Assembly: GCA_003455945.1 (NCBI GenBank)
Contig: DMPQ01000399.1
Location: 9,084-21,804, forward strand
Origin: Planctomycetaceae bacterium
GTDB taxonomy: Bacteria > Planctomycetota > Planctomycetia > Pirellulales > Pirellulaceae
Reading direction: 5' to 3'
DNA: 12,721 nucleotides
The translations under genes were made by a program, and so were the position numbers. Below, piece after piece: positions 6,215 through 12,721 of this stretch. The notes under the pieces were generated by a model. The model was given only the letters and a program-made list of their open reading frames with translations. It did no database searches and was not told the DNA's origin. The stretch's first letter is position 1, and each line of letters opens with the position of its first letter.

Positions 6215-8474
6215 CCCGCGGAAGCTGCGGCCGAGCGAACTCTGCCGGCTGCTCAACTCCACGCCGCTCGGCGAGGTGATCAACGAGCGACAACTGCACC
6301 GCCACCGCTCGCGCGCCGGGCTGCGGATCGGCGATGCCCGCTACGTCGATCTGCTCCGTTACGTCGCCTGGTTGGTCCAGATCCGGCATGCTCCCAAGCC
6401 GCCGACGGACGTCGATCCCTACGAGAAGATGAAGGAGCGCGCCCGCGCGCGCAACGTCGCCGCGGCGATCGCCGGCCGTGACATCGGCCAGCTGCCGGCG
6501 GTCGTCGATCCCGAGCGGAAGCGGCGCGCTGCGACCGACTTCCGCTTCTTCTGCGAGTCGTACTTCCCCCTGACCTTTCACCTGCCGTGGTCGCCCGATC
6601 ACCTGAAGGTCATCGGTCGGATCGAGCAGGCGGTCCTGCGCGGCGGCCTCTTCGCGATGGCGATGCCGCGCGGGAGCGGCAAGACGACCGTCTGCGAGTG
6701 CGCCTGCATCTGGGCAGTGCTGCACGGCCATCGCGATTTCGTCTGTCTGATCGGCAGCGACGAGGGGCATGCGATGGACATGCTCGAGTCGATCAAGATG
6801 GAACTCGACGGCAACGAACTGCTGCTCGAAGACTATCCGGAGGTGGTCTTTCCGATCCAGGCGCTCGACGGGATCGCCAATCGCTGCAACGGCCAACTGC
6901 ACCAGGGGCAGCGCACGCACATCGGCTGGACCGCGCGCGAGGTCGTGCTGCCGACTCTGCCGGGGAGCGTCGCGGGGGGGGCGATCATCAAGGTCGCCGG
7001 CATCACCGGGCGGATCCGCGGCATGAAGTACAAGCGCGCCGACGGCAAGACCGTCCGACCGTCGCTCGTCGTGATCGACGACCCGCAGACCGACGAGTCG
7101 GCACGTTCGTTGTCGCAGTGCGCCACGCGCGAGAGCATTTTGGCCGGCGCGATCCTCGGACTCGCCGGCCCGGGACGGAAGATCTCGGGGATCATGCCCT
7201 GCACGGTCATCCATCCGAGCGACATGGCCGACAACATCCTCGACCGCGACAAGCACCCGGAATGGAACGGCGAGCGGACGCGGATGGTGGATGCGTTCCC
7301 GACGAACGAGAAGCTCTGGACGCGCTACGGTGAACTTCGCGCCGAGAGCCTGCGCGTTCACGGTGACATCCGTCTGGCGACCGCGTTCTACGTCGAGAAC
7401 CGCGACGACATGGACCTCGGTGCCCGAGTCGCGTGGCCCGAGCGATTCAATCACGATGAGGCCTCGGCGATCCAGCACGCCATGAACCTGCGTCTGCAGG
7501 ATGAAGCGGCCTTCTTCGCGGAGTACCAGAACGAACCGCTTCCGGCGGCGACCGCCGGCGACGACGAGCTCACCGCCGAGCAGATCGCGAGCAAGTTCAA
7601 TCGTCTGGGGCGAGGCGAGGTACCGATCGGCTGCGATCATCTGACCGCCTTCATCGACGTGCAGGCCAATCTGCTCTTCTACGTCGTCACGGCGTGGGAG
7701 TCGAACTTCACCGGCTTCGTCATCGACTACGGCACGTTTCCCGACCAGCAGCGACCGTACTTCACGCTCCGCGACGCTCGCCGCACGCTGCTGACCGCGA
7801 CCGGCGTGGGCGGGCTCGAAGGTTCGATCTACGCCGGCCTCGAGTCGCTCACCCGGTCGCTGCTGGGGCGCGAATGGGAGCGGGACGACGGCGCGGCGAT
7901 GCGGATCGAACGCTGTCTGATCGATGCCAACTGGGGCTCGTCGACCGATCTGGTCTATCAGTTCTGCCGTCAATCCGCCTTCGCGGGGCTGGTCCTGCCG
8001 AGCCACGGTCGCTTCGTCGGCGCATCGGGTCAACCGTTCTCCGAGTACAAGCGTCGCCCCGGCGATCGGATCGGCCACAACTGGCGCGTCCCCAACGTCC
8101 ACGGCAAGCGGGCGGTGCGTCATGTCGTCTACGACACCAACTACTGGAAGTCGTTCGTGCAGGCGCGGCTGGCGGTCGCCATGGGCGAGGCCGGTTGCCT
8201 GTCGTTGTTCGGCGACGCCGCACCGATGCATCGGTTGTTGGCCGAACATCTCACCAGCGAGTACCGCGTGAGGACCGAAGGACGCGGCCGCACGGTCGAC
8301 GAATGGAAGCTGCGCCCCGAGCGCGCCGACAACCACTGGCTCGACGGGCTCGTCGGCTGCGCCGTGGCGGCGTCGATGCAGGGAGCGGTGCTGGAGGGTA
8401 CTCAGTCCGCTCCGACAGGTCCGCAAGGACGACGCGTCAGCTTCGCGGCGCTGCAGCGACAACGCCGCTGCTGA
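6204..8474 (+). CDS. Phage terminase large subunit, GpA-like
   Basis: This is the ATP-driven motor and nuclease that cuts concatemeric phage DNA and pumps it into the procapsid. At 756 residues it is about 100 longer than lambda GpA, because residues 1-65 (IDPRKLRPSELCRLLN to YVAWLVQ) form an extra module like the preceding small protein. The ATPase has Walker A GSGKTT (157-162) and Walker B LVVIDD (about 288-293). The nuclease shows its acidic residues in FIDVQ (Asp485), LIDANWGSS (Asp574) and HWLDGLVG (Asp714). Start is a GTG at 6204, seven bases after AAGGAG (6191-6196), overlapping the upstream stop. It belongs to the plus-strand packaging operon with the linker and portal genes. The reading frame looks complete and undamaged, unlike the portal gene downstream. 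Confidence 0.95.
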   Translation: MAIDPRKLRPSELCRLLNSTPLGEVINERQLHRHRSRAGLRIGDARYVDLLRYVAWLVQIRHAPKPPTDVDPYEKMKERARARNVAAAIAGRDIGQLPAVVDPERKRRAATDFRFFCESYFPLTFHLPWSPDHLKVIGRIEQAVLRGGLFAMAMPRGSGKTTVCECACIWAVLHGHRDFVCLIGSDEGHAMDMLESIKMELDGNELLLEDYPEVVFPIQALDGIANRCNGQLHQGQRTHIGWTAREVVLPTLPGSVAGGAIIKVAGITGRIRGMKYKRADGKTVRPSLVVIDDPQTDESARSLSQCATRESILAGAILGLAGPGRKISGIMPCTVIHPSDMADNILDRDKHPEWNGERTRMVDAFPTNEKLWTRYGELRAESLRVHGDIRLATAFYVENRDDMDLGARVAWPERFNHDEASAIQHAMNLRLQDEAAFFAEYQNEPLPAATAGDDELTAEQIASKFNRLGRGEVPIGCDHLTAFIDVQANLLFYVVTAWESNFTGFVIDYGTFPDQQRPYFTLRDARRTLLTATGVGGLEGSIYAGLESLTRSLLGREWERDDGAAMRIERCLIDANWGSSTDLVYQFCRQSAFAGLVLPSHGRFVGASGQPFSEYKRRPGDRIGHNWRVPNVHGKRAVRHVVYDTNYWKSFVQARLAVAMGEAGCLSLFGDAAPMHRLLAEHLTSEYRVRTEGRGRTVDEWKLRPERADNHWLDGLVGCAVAASMQGAVLEGTQSAPTGPQGRRVSFAALQRQRRC

Positions 8475-8552
8475 CGGTCGGCGCCGCCGACTTGTCCTCT
8501 CTTGCGCGATGGCTTCGTCAGTTGCGCGGCGAACCGGGTTCTTATCCCGATA

Positions 8553-8570
8553 GGCGACGAAGTCGTCGCC
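8553..8570. other. Hairpin in the terminase-linker gap
   Basis: GGCGACGA and TCGTCGCC form a perfect 8-base inverted repeat around two bases, in the 121-base gap between the terminase stop and the next gene. It lies just upstream of that gene's GGGGAG ribosome site and has no T run. A role in mRNA processing or translation control is possible but not shown. Confidence 0.35.
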
Positions 8571-8595
8571 GAATCACGCCCGGGGAGCGACCGCC

Positions 8596-8793
8596 ATGCC
8601 GGACGAGCTCGACGATGCGATCCGCGACAGCGCCCAGGGACCCGCCAAGGTCTCCGGCGATGCGGGAAGCGTCGAGCAGCATCCGCTCCCGGACCAGATC
8701 GAGGCCGACAAGTACCTCGCCGCCAAACAAGCGGCGCGAAGCAAGTCGCGCGGACTCCGGTTCAACAAGCTCGTTCCTCCGGGAGGCGAATGA
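8596..8793 (+). CDS. Small conserved phage protein between terminase and portal
   Basis: The protein has 65 residues: an acidic N-terminal half (MPDELDDAIRDSAQGPAKV), a middle VEQHPLPDQIEADKYLA, and a basic end RSKSRGLRFNKLVPPGG. I recognise no named domain with certainty. In lambda-like genomes this slot holds the gpW head-tail joining protein, and small proteins with the same DQIxADKYLA/LRFxKLxPPG style occur there in planctomycete prophages (recall). A GGGGAG lies about ten bases before ATG 8596. Its TGA (8791-8793) overlaps a possible portal start in ATGA, so the two are coupled. Function as a connector or portal assembly helper is inferred from position only. Confidence 0.8.
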   Translation: MPDELDDAIRDSAQGPAKVSGDAGSVEQHPLPDQIEADKYLAAKQAARSKSRGLRFNKLVPPGGE

Positions 8794-8795
8794 CC

Positions 8796-10583
8796 ATGCT
8801 GAAATGGCTCTTCGATCGCCTGCCGAAGGTAAGGGGAGGGCGCGAGGTGCGCCGGTCCGTCCGCGCTCGCTATGACGCGGCGACCACCAGCGAAGACAAC
8901 CGCCGCCACTGGGCGCATGCCGACGGCCTGTCGGCCAACGGCGCCAACAGTCCCGAAGTGCGCCGCGTGCTGCGGAACCGCGCTCGCTACGAGACGGCCA
9001 ACAACTCCTACGCTCGCGGCATCGTCCTGACGTTGGCGCACGACGTCGTCGGCACCGGACCGCGTCTGCAACTGCTGACCGAGGACGGCGAGGCCAACCG
9101 TCGGATCGAACAGGCATTCATGCAGTGGTCCAAGGCAATCCGGCTCGCCGAGAAGCTCCGCACGATGCGCTCGGCGCGCGCCACGGACGGCGAGGCGTTC
9201 GCGATCCTGATCAACAACCCCGCGCTGACCACGCCGATCCAGCTCGACCTGCGGTTGGTCGAAGCCGAACAGGTGGCGACGCCGGACCTGGTCCGACCGA
9301 CCGGCCAAGCGATCGACGGGATCGAGTTCGACGCGGCCGGCAATCCGACCGCCTATCACGTGCTGCGTCATCATCCGGGCGACGGCGCCGCAGCTCTGCA
9401 GCGTGATTACGACCGCATTCCGGCAGCGGCGGTGTTGCACTGGTTCCGGGTCGATCGACCGGGGCAAGCCCGCGGGATCCCCGACATCATGCCGGCGCTG
9501 CCGCTCTTCGCGCAGCTCCGTCGGTTCACGCTCGCCGTCCTGGCGGCTGCCGAAACCGCGGCCGACTTCGCCGGCATCCTCTACACCGACGCGCCGGCCA
9601 ACGGCGAAGCCGACGCCGCCGAGCCGTTCGAGCCGATCGAGCTGGAGAAGCGAGCGCTGCTGACGATGCCCGGCGGCTGGAAGATGAGCCAGATGCAGGC
9701 AGAGCAGCCGGCGACCACCTACGCCGAGTTCAAGCACGAGCTGCTCAACGAGATCGCGCGCTGCCTGAACATGCCGTACAACGTCGCCGCCGCGAATTCA
9801 TCGGGCTACAACTACGCCTCCGGTCGCCTCGACCATCAGACCTACTTCAAGGCGATCCGCGTCGAGCAGTCGCATCTCGAAGGCGTCGTGCTCGACCGTC
9901 TGCTCGCCGCCTGGTTCGACGAAGCCGCCTTGCTTCCGGACCTGCTTCCCGCCGGCCTCGGCCCGATCGCCGAATGGCCGCATCAATGGTTCTGGGACGG
10001 CCATGAGCACGTCGATCCGAACCCCCGGTTGTGCCAAACCGGAAACACTCGTGGTGGACTTCAAGACCGGCAAGCAGCACCAGACGGATCGCATCGTCGC
10101 GACGCTCGAACGCCTGTACGCGGGCAAGCCGGTCGGGTCCGTCGCGATCGGGGACGTCTGCAAGATGGAGCACGCCCAGGTGCTGAAGTACCTGCATCGT
10201 GCGAAGGACGCCGGTCGGGTGACGCCGGTGCTGTCCGGGCCCGGGGGGATCGTTCGGGGCTGGGTGCCGGCCCATGCGGCCCCCGACGAGTCGATCGCCG
10301 AGGGGAAGGCCCGGCAAGCCGCAAAGGCCGTGAAGCTGCTCACGAAGGAACGTGCGCTGGCCTCTGCCAGCGCCGTCGCCCGGCACCTGAGCGTGCCGGA
10401 AGGGACCGTCGCACGATGGCTGAAAGTCGCCGAGCACATGGGACTCGTGCGCTCGGAGAACAGGCGAGGCTGGAAGTCCGCCTGACGCCGCGACGGAGTC
10501 CGGTCCCGCGCCGATCAGGGACGTTCGGCGCGGGACCCTTCTTCTCTTTCCCGAGGACGTCATGGACGACGAGCTGGAACTGA
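8796..10583 (+). CDS. Phage portal protein, lambda type, with C-terminus replaced by foreign sequence
   Basis: The portal forms the ring through which DNA enters and leaves the capsid. Family features include RARYDAATTSEDNRRHWA, NNSYARGIVLTLAHDVVG, the DGEAF segment, VLHWFRVDRPGQARGIPD, and SSGYNYASGRLDHQTY, ending WFWDGHEHVDPN. Homology stops after about 408 residues (near 10020), where relatives continue another ~80-100 residues. The rest of the open frame to 10583 is Arg/Gly-rich and is the out-of-frame reading of the winged-helix gene at 10003-10485, so it is not native. ATG 8796 is preferred because GGGAGG (8781-8786) sits nine bases away; ATG 8790 would be only three bases from it but gives an ATGA overlap. 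The product probably cannot make a normal portal, so it is effectively a pseudogene unless the join is an assembly error. Confidence 0.85.
   Translation: MLKWLFDRLPKVRGGREVRRSVRARYDAATTSEDNRRHWAHADGLSANGANSPEVRRVLRNRARYETANNSYARGIVLTLAHDVVGTGPRLQLLTEDGEANRRIEQAFMQWSKAIRLAEKLRTMRSARATDGEAFAILINNPALTTPIQLDLRLVEAEQVATPDLVRPTGQAIDGIEFDAAGNPTAYHVLRHHPGDGAAALQRDYDRIPAAAVLHWFRVDRPGQARGIPDIMPALPLFAQLRRFTLAVLAAAETAADFAGILYTDAPANGEADAAEPFEPIELEKRALLTMPGGWKMSQMQAEQPATTYAEFKHELLNEIARCLNMPYNVAAANSSGYNYASGRLDHQTYFKAIRVEQSHLEGVVLDRLLAAWFDEAALLPDLLPAGLGPIAEWPHQWFWDGHEHVDPNPRLCQTGNTRGGLQDRQAAPDGSHRRDARTPVRGQAGRVRRDRGRLQDGARPGAEVPASCEGRRSGDAGAVRARGDRSGLGAGPCGPRRVDRRGEGPASRKGREAAHEGTCAGLCQRRRPAPERAGRDRRTMAESRRAHGTRALGEQARLEVRLTPRRSPVPRRSGTFGAGPFFSFPRTSWTTSWN
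10003..10485 (+). CDS. Tandem winged-helix protein of the replication module
   Basis: The protein has up to 160 residues and carries two winged-helix-like units. The first (about residues 25-90) runs TDRIVATLERLYAGKPV to VRGWVPA, the second (about 105-160) ASASAVARHLSVPEGTVARW to GLVRSENRRGWKS. The second resembles the separate small protein at 10711. The N-terminus is unreliable: ATG 10003 lies inside the portal sequence and has no good ribosome site, and the first ~12 residues are the out-of-frame portal end, so the native start was probably lost at the junction near 10020. A strong terminator follows 16 bases after the stop. DNA binding in replication or regulation is inferred from the fold and from its neighbour, the RepA-like ATPase. 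Confidence 0.72.
   Translation: MSTSIRTPGCAKPETLVVDFKTGKQHQTDRIVATLERLYAGKPVGSVAIGDVCKMEHAQVLKYLHRAKDAGRVTPVLSGPGGIVRGWVPAHAAPDESIAEGKARQAAKAVKLLTKERALASASAVARHLSVPEGTVARWLKVAEHMGLVRSENRRGWKSA
10502..10550 (+). terminator. Strong hairpin terminator after the tandem winged-helix gene
   Basis: GGTCCCGCGCCG (10502-10513) and CGGCGCGGGACC (10526-10537) are perfect 12-base complements around a 12-base loop. They are followed by the pyrimidine-rich, T-containing CTTCTTCTCTTTC. The hairpin begins 16 bases after the stop at 10485 and ends shortly before the next ribosome site, so it would end or attenuate transcription into the replication genes. Confidence 0.75.
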
Positions 10584-10744
10584 CCGACCCCGATCACGTC
10601 GACGCACAGGACGCGGCTGCAGCGACCGCTCGTTTGCTGCTCGCGATCCATCGGCAGCGCCGCGAACAAGGCCTCGCTGCCGAGATCGCCTCCGAGGAGG
10701 ACCAGAACCCATGCCCGATCGCCAACGACGCGACGTCGGCCTGA
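10562..10744 (+). CDS. Small acidic hypothetical protein
   Basis: The protein has 60 residues, with an Asp/Glu-rich start (MDDELELTDPDHVDAQDAA) and a helical middle TARLLLAIHRQRREQG. No known domain is recognised. GAGG about six bases before ATG 10562 supports the start. Its 3' end overlaps the following winged-helix gene by 34 bases in another frame. It lies between the terminator and the second winged-helix gene, so it would be the first gene of the replication unit. The coding call rests on the ribosome site, tight spacing and helical composition. Confidence 0.55.
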   Translation: MDDELELTDPDHVDAQDAAAATARLLLAIHRQRREQGLAAEIASEEDQNPCPIANDATSA

Positions 10745-10944
10745 GCCCCGCGTTGCCGAGTACCGCGACGCTCGCGATGCGGGTCGATGCCATGCACCAG
10801 GCCGGCATGATCGTCACCGTCACGTCGCTGGCCCAGCACTTCGGGATCGGCGAGCCGGCGGTCAAGCGGATCCTGCAGCGGGCCGAGCTGCTGCGAATGC
10901 TGCGATACGACCAGGAACGCGGGTGGATCCCTGATCGAACGTGA
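10711..10944 (+). CDS. Small winged-helix DNA-binding protein
   Basis: The protein has 77 residues. After a short tail, the segment MIVTVTSLAQHFGIGEPAVK is a helix-turn-helix, followed by RILQRAELLRMLRYDQERGW, the wing end. It matches the second unit of the protein at 10003-10485 in layout (SxLAxHFxIxExxVxRxLxxAExLxxLR...RGW), so the two are likely related by duplication. GAGGAGG (10694-10700) ten bases before ATG 10711 is the best ribosome site in this module. Its TGA overlaps the GTG start of the ATPase gene (GTGA), which indicates translational coupling. It may be an origin-binding or loader partner of the ATPase; that role is inferred from position. Confidence 0.78.
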   Translation: MPDRQRRDVGLSPALPSTATLAMRVDAMHQAGMIVTVTSLAQHFGIGEPAVKRILQRAELLRMLRYDQERGWIPDRT

Positions 10945-12551
10945 GCCAAGCCATGTGGAACGGCAACGACGAGCTCGTGCGACTCTACGACGACGGCCCC
11001 GACTGGCCGTTGACCCCGGAACGGCAAGCCGCCGAACGCGCGTATCGCGACGCGTTCCTCCTGTCCGCACGTCAGGCCGCTCATTGGAAGAGCATCGATC
11101 AAGGTGCCATCGATCGTGCCTGGGAGGAACGCCGTCGCGTACGTGCCCGCGCCGAGGTGCTGGTTCCGTCCTCCGAGGTCGTGGGAAACCCCGATCTTGA
11201 CGGCCACCACGTCTTCTATCGTCGCGAGCATCTGGTCGAAGCGTCTCGGACCCGCGGACGCGTTCATGGCTTCGAGTTCGTCCGGCAGTGCTGGCAAGCG
11301 CTGATCGCCAGCGGCGTCGAAGAGCGGTCCATCGGCGACGAGATCATCCGGCCGTGGATCGACTCGGTCGTCGAGTGGGTCGAGAAGGAGATCAGGCCGG
11401 ACCGATTCGACACGCCGCGACTGCCGGACGAAGCCCTCGTCGAGAGGCAGCGACGGATGCTCGAGCAAGTCAAGGAAGTGATCGCCTCGAGCGATCCGAC
11501 CAAACCTCATGCGATCCTCAAGCGACTGGACGAGATCACTCGCGAGCAACTGCAGTGGCTCTGGCCCGGCCGCATCCCGCTCGGCAAGCTGACGCTGCTC
11601 GCCGGCGATCCGGGGCTGGGCAAGTCGTTCGTGACGCTCGACCTGACCGCACGCGTCTCGCGAGGCGATTGCTGGCCCGACACGCCGCTGCTGAAGCAAC
11701 CGGCCGGCAACGTGATCCTGCTCAACTGCGAGGACGACGCGGCCGACACCATCGCGCCGCGTCTCGATCGGGCCGGAGTCGACGGGCGTCGAGTCGTGCT
11801 GCTCGAGGGAGTGAAGAGTTTCGACCGACGGCGACAGTTTTCGTTGGAGACTGACCTGCCTCGCCTCGAGGAGACGCTCGTGCAGTACCCCGGCACGCGT
11901 CTGGTCGTGATCGATCCGATCGCGGCCTACTGCGGCAAGGTCGACTCGCACAAGAACAGTGACGTCCGCGGCCTGCTCGCACCGTTGGCCGAACTCGCCA
12001 GTCGGTTTCAGGTGTCGATCCTGACGGTGACGCACCTCGCCAAGTCGGGCGGATCGAAGGCCGTCTATCGAGCGATGGGGTCACTGGCGTTTGCGGCCGC
12101 CGCTCGCGCCGTTTGGGCAGTGACCAAGGACGGCAACGATCCGCAGCGACGCTTGCTGTTGCCGGCGAAGCTCAACCTGGCTCGCGATCCCGCCGGCCTG
12201 GCGTATCGCATCGAAGACGGACGCGTCGCTTGGGAGTCCGAGCCGGTGTCGATGCACGCCGACGAAGCCTTCGCGGCCGAGATGCATGCCGAGGCCAAGC
12301 CCGACCGGCGAGCCCACGATCGCCAGGAGGCTGCGGCCTGGTTGCGAACCGAGCTGGCCGGCGAGGCGCTCCGTTCGACGCAGCTGATCGCCGACGCGAG
12401 AGAGCAGGGGATCTCGGAACGGACGCTGCGACGCGCCTTCGCGGAACTCGGTGGTCGAGCCAAGAAGGGGCCGGACGGGACATGGCAGTGGCAGCTCCCC
12501 GACCGACTCGGGCAGCAAGTTGGCCAGCAAGATTGCCAGTCGCCCCCGTGA
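10941..12551 (+). CDS. RepA-like RecA-fold ATPase (AAA family), putative replicative helicase
   Basis: The protein has 536 residues. The N-terminal ~190 residues are charged and helical, without a domain I recognise. A RecA-like ATPase follows: Walker A GDPGLGKS (222-229), then VILLNCEDDAADTI, Walker B LVVIDP (Asp325), the segment FQVSILTVTHLAKSGG, and AARAVWAVTKDG. This is the pattern of RepA/AAA_25 hexameric helicases encoded by plasmids and phages. The C-terminus has a winged-helix-like tail (STQLIADAREQGISERTLR to GTWQWQLP). The GTG start overlaps the preceding stop; ATG 10953 is an alternative four codons in. The last codons, about 12517-12540, already carry the TTGGCCA-like repeats discussed as a possible origin. 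It probably unwinds the element's origin; no separate primase is visible in this window. Confidence 0.9.
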   Translation: MSQAMWNGNDELVRLYDDGPDWPLTPERQAAERAYRDAFLLSARQAAHWKSIDQGAIDRAWEERRRVRARAEVLVPSSEVVGNPDLDGHHVFYRREHLVEASRTRGRVHGFEFVRQCWQALIASGVEERSIGDEIIRPWIDSVVEWVEKEIRPDRFDTPRLPDEALVERQRRMLEQVKEVIASSDPTKPHAILKRLDEITREQLQWLWPGRIPLGKLTLLAGDPGLGKSFVTLDLTARVSRGDCWPDTPLLKQPAGNVILLNCEDDAADTIAPRLDRAGVDGRRVVLLEGVKSFDRRRQFSLETDLPRLEETLVQYPGTRLVVIDPIAAYCGKVDSHKNSDVRGLLAPLAELASRFQVSILTVTHLAKSGGSKAVYRAMGSLAFAAAARAVWAVTKDGNDPQRRLLLPAKLNLARDPAGLAYRIEDGRVAWESEPVSMHADEAFAAEMHAEAKPDRRAHDRQEAAAWLRTELAGEALRSTQLIADAREQGISERTLRRAFAELGGRAKKGPDGTWQWQLPDRLGQQVGQQDCQSPP

Positions 12552-12721
12552 TGGCAGAGCTGGCCAAGTTGGCCGAGTTGGCAGGGTTCGATGACACGTC
12601 CCTCACCCCAAGATGGCCAAGTCAGCCACACCCAAAGAAGGCTGCCAAGAAAGAGTCGTAGAGGGGGAGGGAGGATCGGGGTGTGAGAGGTCGAAGGCTG
12701 CCAACTTGGCCATGTCGGCCA
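12517..12721. repeat. Cluster of TTGGCCA-like short repeats, possible replication origin
   Basis: About nine variants of a core close to AAGTTGGCCAAG lie in 205 bases. They start at about 12517, 12529, 12548, 12557, 12566, 12575, 12610, 12638 and 12695, the last containing the near-palindrome GCCAACTTGGC (12700-12710). Several steps are 9 or 12 bases. They span the end of the helicase gene and continue past its stop to the window edge, so they are not just a coding effect of that gene. Position directly after a RepA-like gene suggests iterons. No A+T-rich unwinding segment is seen here, which weakens the origin call. Confidence 0.5.
12551..12661 (+). CDS. Possible 36-residue peptide coupled to the helicase gene
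   Basis: The ATG overlaps the helicase stop as TGATG, a common coupling arrangement. The peptide begins MAELAKLAELAGFDD, an amphipathic helix built from the repeats, and ends with PKKAAKKES. No family is recognised, and the helical part may simply be the translated repeat. It could also be a shifted remnant of a longer helicase C-terminus. Coding is uncertain. Confidence 0.25.
   Translation: MAELAKLAELAGFDDTSLTPRWPSQPHPKKAAKKES

Noticed and set aside
6159..8462. Long open frame on the minus strand opposite the large terminase
   Set aside because: It is rich in Arg, Asp and His with no domain likeness, and the opposite strand encodes a clear terminase with all motifs. Long antisense frames are expected at this base composition.
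10560..12035. Long minus-strand open frame opposite the RepA-like ATPase
   Set aside because: There is no recognisable domain and it lies exactly opposite a gene with Walker motifs; it is a shadow frame.
12517..12721. Clustered repeats considered as a CRISPR array
   Set aside because: The units are short, degenerate and irregularly spaced at 9-12 bases or more, without uniform spacers or cas genes.

Overview
The window is high-G+C bacterial DNA that reads as part of a rearranged prophage or phage-derived element in a planctomycete-like host. The host call rests on recall of protein style: a fragment of a Pirellulales-type creatininase-family protein, a GpA-type terminase with a fused N-terminal domain, and a small HARE-HTH protein. 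I ran no search, so it is an inference.

Left part (1-1990): the end of a Vsr mismatch endonuclease (its start is outside the window) runs out of phase into a complete C5 cytosine methyltransferase. Convergent to it is the C-terminal part of a creatininase-family hydrolase, which loses homology abruptly near 1887. That point is a good candidate for the edge of an inserted element.

Middle part (1992-6007): a ParB/Srx-domain DNA methyltransferase of the DPPY type is interrupted by an intein of 274 residues carrying a GIY-YIG-like nuclease. Then comes a minus-strand block: an AbrB/MazE-type antitoxin with its own candidate promoter and operator, the wreck of its Doc/Fic-type toxin partner (internal TAA, shifted and eroded 3' half), a standalone HARE-type winged-helix protein with a clear intrinsic terminator, and a small protein resembling DUF7678.

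Packaging part (6008-about 10020, plus strand): a small protein that looks like a terminase-small-subunit module, the large terminase (which carries a similar module at its own N-terminus), a small terminase-portal linker protein, and a lambda-type portal gene. The portal homology stops suddenly near 10020, before the family's normal C-terminus, and the DNA passes straight into a different module.

Replication part (about 10025-12721, plus strand): a tandem winged-helix protein, a strong hairpin terminator, a small acidic protein, a second winged-helix protein and a RepA-like RecA-fold ATPase. Its 3' end and downstream DNA carry clustered TTGGCCA-like repeats that could be an origin. The replication genes overlap or nearly touch and look like one operon.

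Taken together, the window shows three places where genes are cut or joined abnormally (about 270-330, about 1887, about 10020) and one decayed toxin gene. This is consistent with a defective or mosaic element, although assembly errors cannot be excluded from sequence alone. No RNA genes, IS elements or CRISPR arrays were seen.
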